64,000 bases of DNA from Actinoplanes sp. NBC_00393 (GTDB taxonomy: Bacteria; Actinomycetota; Actinomycetes; Mycobacteriales; Micromonosporaceae), in NCBI RefSeq assembly GCF_036053395.1, contig NZ_CP107942.1:2694501-2758500 (forward strand). Direction: 5' to 3'. Below, piece after piece: positions 57,945 to 64,000 of this stretch. The position numbers and the translations under genes were made by a program. Position 1 is the stretch's first letter. Each line of letters starts with the position of its first letter. The notes below the pieces were generated by a model. The model did not search any database. It saw only the letters and a list, made by a program, of their open reading frames with translations, and was not told the DNA's origin.

Positions 57945-59587
57945 CGTTTGCCCCCGGCGGCGCGGATCTGCTCGTCGACCGCGCGCGCTTCGGCCGGCGC
58001 GTTCATCGCGTCGTACACGTCGCGCAGATTGCGGAGAAAGACAAGCTTGCGCTCACGGATGGTGGGCCGCGTCATGCCGATCCGGTCGAGCATTCCGATC
58101 GCCTCCTCGTACCCCTGCGCCGCTGTTGCCATCGCCGACGGCCCACCCTCCGTCAGATAGGCGGTCAGCGCCTGACCGGCCCGCGCCTCGGCAGCCAGCC
58201 GCAACGACTGCCGGCCGGCCCCGGCGGTCAGCCCTCCGCCCGCGTGCAACCGCAGGACGGCGGCGAACTCGGCATCCGCCTCGGCCCACTGCCCGGCGGC
58301 CTGGACGACACTGCGGCACTGGTGGGCGAGGCCCAGGCCGAGCCGGGCCTTCATCTCCAGCAGGGTGCCGTCCGGGCTGGACAGCGCCGACCGGTAGTGG
58401 CCGATCGCTTCCCGCAGCGGCGCGCCGCCGGCACCGCCCCGCTCGCACCCGGCTGCCCGCAGCGCCTCGGCCAGGCCGATCGAGGCGCGCGCATAGTCCG
58501 GTCGCTGCGCCAGGGCCTGCCGGAAGACCGCAGCGGCCTCGGCGAACCGGTTCTCCCGCCCGATGGCATTGCCGAGCATCAACAGCACCACCTCGGCCCG
58601 GGAGGCGCCGGTCCCGGTCAACGCTTGGTCGGCCACCCGGAACTCGCGCTCCGCCCCCGGGTAGTCGTCCAAGGCGTAGCGGCCCAACCCGCGGACGAAG
58701 GAGACCACACCCTTGACGTAGCGGACCGTGTCGTCCGCCAGTTGCTGATTCAGTTCGAGATTGCCGCGGATCACGTCGGCCGGCTCGGTGATGCTGATCT
58801 CGTGGCGGCCGACGAACTCGGGTGTCTCGCCGAAGACCCGGTCGGTGAGCAGAAACTCGATCACCACCGTCCACTGGTCACCGCCGGTGCGCAACCGTCC
58901 GGTGAGCACGATGTCCGCACCGTGCGCCGCGGCCAGCCGGCTCAGCGAGGACTCGTAGTGCTCGTCGTCGTCCGGGACCCGCGTCTCGATCGCGCTGTCC
59001 GCGTCCGCCCAGTCGGTGAGCTCCCGGGTGACCGTGCGCTGCAAGGCGGGCAACGAGTCGAACGGCACCACGAGGATGTTGTAGAGGCCGGCCATCGGCT
59101 CGGGCGTACGCGGCGACGCGTCGGCCGCGACCAGAGTGGCCAGCAGGGTCAGCACCGAGACCAGCGCGGCCGCCGCCCGCACCACGGTCCGCCGGCGCCG
59201 CGGTTCGGTAGCCTGAACTGCGGGCGGGACCGGCGCGGGACCGGTCCGCAGGACCTCTTCCTGCAGGTCGGCGTCCTCCCACAGGCGGCGCCACCGGGGC
59301 AGCACCCGGCCGGCCTCGGCCTCTCGGCCGGCGTGGCGCAGGCAGCCGGTGACGTACCCCCGGGTGGTCTCCCAGGTCGGGAAGCGCCGGCCGCCGGCCG
59401 CCGCGGACAGCGAGGCCGCGCTGCAGTGCGCATGCCGGCTCAGCGCACGGTACGGCGGCTCGCCGCACTCCCGCCGCAGCTCGCGCAGGCGCCCGGCGAA
59501 CGCCACCCGATGCGCCGGCTGGGCGACGTCCAGATCTTCCTCACGACGCCCCCGCCGGACCACCGGCCCCTCTGCGTCCTCGGCCAT
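57941..59587 (-). CDS. HTH - transmembrane - TolB_N-like - TPR protein
   Basis: 548 residues. The N-terminus has an XRE-like helix-turn-helix (about 28-85, FAGRLRELRRECGEPPYRALSRHAH), a linker, and one membrane helix at about 137-157 (VVRAAAALVSVLTLLATLVA). The outer part begins with a TolB_N/FlgO-like domain (LYNILVVPFDSL, HGADIVLTGRLRT) and goes on to TPRs (YALDDYPGAEREFRVADQAL, FAEAAAVFRQALAQRPDYA). A cytosolic DNA-binding head and an exported TPR body in one chain suggest direct transmembrane signalling. It is first in an operon with two exported proteins. Confidence 0.85.
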   Translation of the reverse strand: MAEDAEGPVVRRGRREEDLDVAQPAHRVAFAGRLRELRRECGEPPYRALSRHAHCSAASLSAAAGGRRFPTWETTRGYVTGCLRHAGREAEAGRVLPRWRRLWEDADLQEEVLRTGPAPVPPAVQATEPRRRRTVVRAAAALVSVLTLLATLVAADASPRTPEPMAGLYNILVVPFDSLPALQRTVTRELTDWADADSAIETRVPDDDEHYESSLSRLAAAHGADIVLTGRLRTGGDQWTVVIEFLLTDRVFGETPEFVGRHEISITEPADVIRGNLELNQQLADDTVRYVKGVVSFVRGLGRYALDDYPGAEREFRVADQALTGTGASRAEVVLLMLGNAIGRENRFAEAAAVFRQALAQRPDYARASIGLAEALRAAGCERGGAGGAPLREAIGHYRSALSSPDGTLLEMKARLGLGLAHQCRSVVQAAGQWAEADAEFAAVLRLHAGGGLTAGAGRQSLRLAAEARAGQALTAYLTEGGPSAMATAAQGYEEAIGMLDRIGMTRPTIRERKLVFLRNLRDVYDAMNAPAEARAVDEQIRAAGGKR

Positions 59588-59742
59588 CGACTCCCTCCGC
59601 CAGCTCCGGATCGCCCTCTTCGGCGACCGTCAGCACCGCCATGCCGAACGGCGCACCGCGCAACCAGGCCATCGCGGCGGGCTGGCCGTTCGCCTCGGCC
59701 GCGACCATCCGCCACCACTCCCGCGACGCTCATCGTTGGCGC
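59575..59742 (-). pseudogene. Coding-like remnant, possibly sigma-factor C-terminus
   Basis: After a stop near 59741 the minus frame reads ASREWWRMVAAEANGQPAAMAW, then LRGAPFGMAVLTVAEEGDPELAEG. The NGQPAA..G.P..VAVLTV pattern recalls the SnoaL-like C-terminal domain of ECF41-type sigma factors. It runs into the start of the HTH-TM-TPR gene and has no ribosome site. The rest of the 254-bp gap holds nothing recognised. Confidence 0.3.
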
Positions 59743-59883
59743 CGCGAGAGTCAAGCAGGCCTCACGGCCAGCGTACGAGGTGCCCGCACCGCCCCACCTT
59801 GATGACCGCATCCGCGCGCAGCCCGCGGACCCCGGGCCGATGTGAGCGCGTCTACAAGGTCCGAATTTGTTACCTTCGCAGAC

Positions 59884-60663
59884 ATGGACCGACTGGCGGA
59901 AATAGTTTTCCGAATACCTGACTCACCGTCGTCCAAGCAATTCCTCGGCGACCTCAAGGAACTCCTCGCCGACGTCACCTACGCCTCGAACGGCTCTCCG
60001 GACAGCCTGACTTTGACTCCACCGGCGCCGCTTGCCGCCCGCCCGGCGACCACCTTCCAACTGGCCGACGTGCCCACGCCAGAGATCGTCTTCGACGCCT
60101 GCGGCGACATCCGGCTCCCGGGCGGCGGCGGCCCGGCACCACACCGCGACCGAATGAAGCTGGCCGACCTGACACGGCGTATCGCCGGGTCCGTCACGCG
60201 CGTCGACCACACCGGTGTCAACCTGCCGGCCCGCTCGCTGTCCACCACGGATTGGGCGGACCTCGTGCGTACCCTGGCCGCCGCCGCCACGATGTACCGC
60301 TATCCCACCGGCGAGCAGTGGCCCTTCCTCCTCCCGTCCACCGAAGCGGAACTGGCGACCGACATTCGTGACTTCGTCGTCGGCCGCGAACCCCGCTTCG
60401 AGCTGGTGTACGACCCCTGGTGTCCGTGCACCACCTGGCAGTTCGCCTTATGGACGACATTCACGCGAACCGAGCTGGAGAACCTGTTCCCGGCGCCCGT
60501 CGGCATCGCACTTCCCGGCCTGGAGGAGATCTTCCGTACGGTCTACGTCGAATCGCCCTGGCCTGACCTCGAAATCCGCCTGGACCTGTGCTTCCGCGTC
60601 GACGGCCCATCAGACTGGGAAACCGGTCAGTGGCTGGTGACCGAAGGCGGCCGAATCCGCTGA
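59884..60663 (+). CDS. Hypothetical protein
   Basis: 259 residues, not recognised. Soluble, mixed alpha/beta, with DMDRLAEIVFRIPDS at the start, a distinctive WCPCTTWQFALW in the middle, and LDLCFRVDGPSDWETGQWLV near the end. No catalytic motif is clear; the Cys-Pro-Cys could bind metal. TACCTT at 59871-59876 lies 7 bases upstream of the ATG at 59884, which would make the message leaderless; an in-frame GTG at 59842 is the alternative. It is monocistronic. Confidence 0.65.
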   Translation: MDRLAEIVFRIPDSPSSKQFLGDLKELLADVTYASNGSPDSLTLTPPAPLAARPATTFQLADVPTPEIVFDACGDIRLPGGGGPAPHRDRMKLADLTRRIAGSVTRVDHTGVNLPARSLSTTDWADLVRTLAAAATMYRYPTGEQWPFLLPSTEAELATDIRDFVVGREPRFELVYDPWCPCTTWQFALWTTFTRTELENLFPAPVGIALPGLEEIFRTVYVESPWPDLEIRLDLCFRVDGPSDWETGQWLVTEGGRIR

Positions 60664-60742
60664 ACTCGGGGGCCGGCCTCCGGGCCGCGGGTGGCCGCGC
60701 ATGTTCGCTCGTGGACGGGCACTGCGCTGCGAAGGGCGGGCC

Positions 60743-61285
60743 TCAGGACACCGAGGGCGGCCAGCGGTGTTCGCGCCACGCGTCCCAGGTCACGAACCCC
60801 GGCGGTGGGGCGTCGATCGGCTCGCTGCCGTCGAGCTCGCCCGGCGTGGGGATCTCGATGGTGGCGGCCCACTCGGCGAGTTCCTCGTCGGACATCGGCC
60901 ACGTCGTGTGCGGCGCTGCAGCCTGGCGCTGGTCGAGTCGTCTGCGCTGCTCGGCAGGGTGCAGCTCGAAGTAGCGCAGTTCCACCGCGGCGCCCCGGTC
61001 CGCTGCCGCCTGGCGCAGAGCGGATCGCTCGTCCCGGCTCCAGAGCCCGTAGTCGATGACGACGTTGTTGCCCAGCTCGAGGGCGCGCAGCCCGATCTGG
61101 ATGAGCCGTCCCTCGATCACGTCGCTCGCCGTCGGCGGATTCTCGTGCCCGTAGAGAGCCTTCACCCATTCGTCCTTCGTGAGACGAAGCGCGTCGTGCT
61201 CGATCTCGATGCGCCGGGCGGCAGTGGTCTTGCCGGTGCAGGGGAGTCCCACGGTCAGGAACAGGGTGGGTTGCTTCATCATCAT
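60743..61285 (-). CDS. P-loop (AAA_33-type) kinase
   Basis: 180 residues. Walker A is GLPCTGKT (13-20) in LFLTVGLPCTGKTTAA. RLTKDEWVKALYG, NNVVIDYGLWSRDERSALR and LRYFELHPAEQRRRLDQRQ form the lid/substrate region typical of zeta-toxin-like and AAA_33 small-molecule kinases. No toxin partner gene is nearby. The first three codons are all ATG, so the start may be 61285, 61282 or 61279. The IS1380 element has inserted 36 bp upstream of the start, so its promoter may now be altered. Confidence 0.87.
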   Translation of the reverse strand: MMMKQPTLFLTVGLPCTGKTTAARRIEIEHDALRLTKDEWVKALYGHENPPTASDVIEGRLIQIGLRALELGNNVVIDYGLWSRDERSALRQAAADRGAAVELRYFELHPAEQRRRLDQRQAAAPHTTWPMSDEELAEWAATIEIPTPGELDGSEPIDAPPPGFVTWDAWREHRWPPSVS

Positions 61286-61316
61286 CCGCTCATGGCCGCA
61301 GGTGTACGCACCGAGG

Positions 61317-61320
61317 CTAA
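61317..61320. repeat. Target-site duplication, left copy (CTAA)
   Basis: CTAA directly precedes the left terminal repeat of the IS1380 element and is repeated at 62983-62986. A 4-bp duplication is usual for this family. Confidence 0.8.
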
Positions 61321-62982
61321 CCTCGGCCCTTCGTTAAGGGCTGTCCACGGAGTGGGCGGAGAAAGAAGAAGTGCCTTCTGATCAGGGAAAATAGGACTTG
61401 CTGAGGGTCCGATGTTCCTGTCACGGAAGGCACTTGCTGGGTGAAGGCTACCGCAACACGTCCGAAGATCACGGTGACTGGTGGCGGGCGGGGCGTGGTC
61501 GCTCACGCTGGTGCCCGGCTGCTGGCCGATCTCGCCGACGCGACCGGGTTGACCAGCGCGTTCAGTCTTGGGTTGACGGGTCTGCGGCAGCGCGGTGGCG
61601 GGCACGACCCGGGCCGGATCGCGGTCGATCTCGCGGTGATGCTCGCCGACGGCGGCGAAGCGATCGCCGATCTCGCCGTCCTGCGTGACCAGGCCGGCCT
61701 GTTCGGGCCGGTCGCCTCCGACCCGACCGCCTGGCGGCTGCTGTCGAAGGTGGACGAGGCGATGCTGGCCCAGCTGCGAGCCGCGCGAGCCCAGGCTCGG
61801 GAAGTGGCCTGGGCTCAGCACGCCGAGGTCCGCGGCGACCTGCCACAGGTCACCGTGGCCGGCCGCAAGATGCAGGGCCTGGTCCTGGACATCGACGCGA
61901 CGATCGTCATCTGCCACTCGGAGAAGGAGGCAGCGACCCGGACCTGGAAGAAGACCTTCGGCTATCACCCGTTGTTCTGCTTCCTGGACAACACCGGCGA
62001 AGCCCTGTCCGGGCTCCTGCGCGAGGGCCGGGCCGGGTCGAACACCACCGCCGACCACATCACCGTCCTGGACCAGGCACTCACCCAGATCCCCGACGCC
62101 CACCGGCACGGCACCCCGGTCCTGCTGCGCAGCGACTCGGCCGGCTCCAGCCACGGCTTCCTCGCCCACATCCGATCGCTGCGCGAGCAGCACCTGGACA
62201 TCCGATTCAGCGTCGGCACCGCGATCACCGAACCCGTCCGGCAAGCGATCACCGCGGCCTCCGGCTGGATCCCCGCCATCGACACCGACGGCGACCTGCG
62301 TGAACACGCCGAGGTCTGTGAGATCACCGGCCTGTTCGACGCTACCGGCTGGCCGCAGGGCACCCGGTTCCTGGTCCGCCGCGAACGCCCGCACCCCGGC
62401 GCCCAGCTGTCGCTGTTCGACACCATCGAAGGCTGGCGGCATCAGGTCGTCGCCACCGACACCCCACCCGGCAACGGCGGCATCCAGTTCCTGGAGGCCC
62501 GGCACCGGGCCCACGCCCGCGTCGAAGACCGCATCCGCACCGGCAAGGACACCGGCTTCGGCCGGTTCCCGTCCCGGCACTTCGCGATCAACCAGGCCTG
62601 GCTACAACTCGCCCTGACCGGCATCGACCTACTCGCCTGGACCCAAACCCTGCTCCTCGACGGCGACCTCGCCACCGCCGAGCCCAAGAGACTGCGCTAC
62701 CGGCTGCTGCACGTCGCCGCCCGGCTCACCCGCACCGCCCGCCGGACCCGCCTCGCCATCGCCGCCGACTGGCCCTGGACCGAGGCCCTGACCAGCGCTT
62801 TCAGCCGCCTCGCGGCACTCCCACGACCCGCAGGCTGACCCAGCAACCCACGTCCCACCAGCTTCACGGAGGAACCCGGCCCTGCGCCGGGCCATCAGCA
62901 TGCCAGCAACCCGGCAAACCGCATCCGAAGTCACATCAATCGATCAGCAGCTATGGACGATGAGCCAAGTGAAAGACCGAGG
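61321..62982 (+). mobile_element. IS1380-family insertion sequence (1662 bp)
   Basis: The left end begins CCTCGGCCCTTCGTT (61321-61335) and the right end, read inward, begins CCTCGGTCTTTCACT (62982-62968): 11 of 15 bases match. The flanks carry CTAA on both sides. One transposase gene fills the element, with 120 bp to its left and 144 bp to its right. Size, terminal CC and 4-bp duplication all fit IS1380. Confidence 0.85.
61441..62838 (+). CDS. IS1380 family transposase
   Basis: 465 residues, full length. The DDE residues are in GLVLDIDATIV (D150 or D152), LLRSDSAGSSHGF and ARVEDRIRTGKDTGFGRFPS, the last giving the Glu in the family pattern V-E-x-R-I. The N-terminal GGGRGVVAHAGARLLADLADATG is typical of actinobacterial members. 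No stop or frameshift interrupts it, so the element may be active. The start is a GTG. Confidence 0.95.
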   Translation: MKATATRPKITVTGGGRGVVAHAGARLLADLADATGLTSAFSLGLTGLRQRGGGHDPGRIAVDLAVMLADGGEAIADLAVLRDQAGLFGPVASDPTAWRLLSKVDEAMLAQLRAARAQAREVAWAQHAEVRGDLPQVTVAGRKMQGLVLDIDATIVICHSEKEAATRTWKKTFGYHPLFCFLDNTGEALSGLLREGRAGSNTTADHITVLDQALTQIPDAHRHGTPVLLRSDSAGSSHGFLAHIRSLREQHLDIRFSVGTAITEPVRQAITAASGWIPAIDTDGDLREHAEVCEITGLFDATGWPQGTRFLVRRERPHPGAQLSLFDTIEGWRHQVVATDTPPGNGGIQFLEARHRAHARVEDRIRTGKDTGFGRFPSRHFAINQAWLQLALTGIDLLAWTQTLLLDGDLATAEPKRLRYRLLHVAARLTRTARRTRLAIAADWPWTEALTSAFSRLAALPRPAG

Positions 62983-62986
62983 CTAA
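62983..62986. repeat. Target-site duplication, right copy (CTAA)
   Basis: Right copy of the 4-bp direct repeat that flanks the IS1380 element. Confidence 0.8.
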
Positions 62987-63080
62987 CCGTCGGCGCCGGA
63001 TTTCCCTCGGATGGGGGAGACGATCGCGTTCAAGATCAGCGGAAAGACGACCTGCGGACGTCTCGCATCCGCACAGCGAC

Positions 63081-63517
63081 TCAGCGCGAGCGTTTCCAGC
63101 GGGCACCTTGCAGTCGATAGGCCAACTGGGCTGCGGCTTGAAGGGGAAGCCATCGGCGCCGGAACCCCAGATTCGACAGCACGACGTTGACGATGCAGAC
63201 GGCCACTACGGTGGAAGCGGCGAGTCCTACCCGCAACGAGAACTGGTACGACAGAAGCAGCACCGCCGCCCCGAGCAGTACATTGCCGGCCAGGAAGAAT
63301 GCAATCCCCGCATTGAAGAATGGGCGTTGGGTCGCGAATACTGATGTCTCGTCACGATCGTCGTCATCCCTTCGATTTCGGATGACATCGGCGTTGAGTG
63401 AGTTCGCCAGGACACCGGACGCGAAAATGTAGAAGAGCGCGGCGAGGATTATGAGGCCCGGAAGTCGTCTTTCGAGGGTGAAAAGGGCCTGTTTCCGGTC
63501 GATGAATCGTCGCTCAT
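63081..63517 (-). pseudogene. Membrane protein gene with frameshift near its start
   Basis: The frame from 63511 to the stop at 63081 is open and encodes a membrane protein: FIDRKQALFTLERRLPG, helix LIILAALFYIFASGVLANSL, then PFFNAGIAFFLAGNVLLGAAV, VGLAASTVVAVCIVNVVLSN and a basic end QLAYRLQGARWKRSR. No usual start is in this frame; the plausible ATG at 63517 (MSDDSSTG...) is one base out of frame and stops after 22 codons. A one-base indel in the first codons is the simplest view. Family not recognised; about 145 residues with three or four helices. Confidence 0.6.
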
Positions 63518-63604
63518 GTCATGTCCCACCGTCACCGCGTCGGGAGTTCGAGAGGCCGGCCAGGCACTCGAGGCGATGGTAGCCGCGGCCGTCAAAGAGG
63601 ACTC

Positions 63605-64000
63605 TTGCGATACAGAGCACGGCCTCAGAGGCGGCTGGCGGCCCGTTTCTATGCTGGCGGAATCGACATATCACGCCTCCCCGATGACGTCGCCGCCCTC
63701 ATCGGCGCTCTGCGCCCCGGTGAGCAGCTGCCCATCACCCGGGACGGCCTTCCGATTGCGACGATTTCCGGCGTGGGTGGTGCGCTCGACGGTGAGATCG
63801 TCGCGCCCGGTCCTCCGCGGGAAGACACCGCCGAGCCGCGGGCCGGCTACGACGACGTGACCGTTGTTGCGACGGCGATGGCGCTGCCCGATGCGGCGCG
63901 GGCCTCGTTGTCCGAGCAGCTCGGCGCCGGCTACATCGTCGTCGACATGCATTCTGCTCCGGCTACGGCCGACGTGCTGCTGGTGCCGCCGATCAGCCCG
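63605..64000 (+). CDS. Phd/YefM-like-domain protein, 3' end beyond window
   Basis: At least 118 residues are visible after IDISRLPDDVAALIGALRPG. The first part, RPGEQLPITRDGLPIATISG, has the Phd/YefM antitoxin pattern (E-x-x-x-I-T-R-x-G-x-P-x-A). An Ala/Pro-rich linker follows, then YDDVTVVATAMALPDAARASLS and LGAGYIVVDMHSAPATADVLL, a domain I recall from actinobacterial regulators but cannot name. The start is uncertain: TTG 63605 is in frame, ATG 63521 gives an arginine-rich extension, and ATG 63651 is out of frame by one, so a start-proximal indel is possible. Confidence 0.6.
   Translation, partial: MRYRARPQRRLAARFYAGGIDISRLPDDVAALIGALRPGEQLPITRDGLPIATISGVGGALDGEIVAPGPPREDTAEPRAGYDDVTVVATAMALPDAARASLSEQLGAGYIVVDMHSAPATADVLLVPPISP

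Noticed and set aside
60743..61285. Calling the P-loop kinase a zeta toxin
   Set aside because: No epsilon-type antitoxin gene is adjacent, and the general AAA_33 kinase pattern fits equally well.

Overview
The window is about 70% GC, uses GTG starts often, and carries typical actinomycete families: SARP/STAND-like NB-ARC-TPR regulators, a MalT-like LuxR regulator, GNATs, APH-like kinases, DUF1905, VOC/PCD-like fusions, a Tat lipoprotein and an LPxTG protein. The likely source is a soil actinomycete, plausibly Micromonosporaceae (Actinoplanes-like). That taxonomic call is inference. No rRNA, tRNA, CRISPR array or replication origin was recognised. One complete insertion sequence is present.

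Layout. 1-4038: a sugar ABC importer (permease running off the left edge, Tat lipoprotein binding protein), an IclR regulator and a divergent FAH-family enzyme resembling 2-keto-3-deoxy-sugar-acid dehydratases, followed by a Cys/Met-metabolism PLP enzyme (to 5238). 5273-12566: a palindromic promoter site, two tandem paralogous membrane-anchored TolB-like propeller proteins, a small C-tail-anchored protein coupled to a leaderless (cytosolic) subtilase, and an HTH-NB-ARC-TPR regulator. 12633-19807: an FGGY kinase, DUF1905, a decayed membrane gene, two tandem APH-like kinases, an ArsR-SRPBCC pair and a large LuxR/MalT-type regulator. 19910-22891: remnants of a STAS protein and of a histidine kinase, then an MMPL exporter. 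23087-26545: a 1152-residue secreted sugar-dehydrogenase-like protein with PKD, Ig-like and duplicated modules.

26548-38058: small enzymes and regulators (DUF6624-like, GNATs, VOC, a GntR-controlled ABC-2 exporter, GlxA-like and isochorismatase pair, TetR with a VC0807-like membrane protein, HxlR facing RidA, DUF885 peptidase). 38065-42544: a secreted protein, a small membrane protein, a fused SecDF and a quinone-reductase-like enzyme. 42551-48896: an ArsR-SRPBCC-DHFR-like operon with a very clear promoter/operator, a GNAT, a PPOX flavoprotein, and a membrane-anchored LuxR / membrane protein / LPxTG cluster. 48897-59587: GDSL hydrolase, a decayed SDR, S66 peptidase, DHFR-like and alpha/beta hydrolase genes with an AraC-like regulator, a secreted Cys-rich protein, and a three-gene operon coding for an HTH-TM-TolB_N/TPR protein and two exported proteins. 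59588-64000: a possible sigma-factor remnant, an unknown gene, a P-loop kinase, an IS1380-family element with 4-bp target duplication, a frameshifted membrane gene and a Phd-like-domain protein running off the right edge.

Two themes stand out. Autoregulated regulator operons are common, several with -10 elements that place the transcript start on the start codon (leaderless mRNAs). Decayed genes are also frequent: at least six, mostly short accessory genes. Either this is a plastic chromosomal-arm region or the assembly carries some indels. The best candidates for undescribed biology are the subtilase/tail-anchored-protein unit (7638-9913) with its propeller-protein neighbours and the HTH-TM-TPR surface operon (55488-59587).
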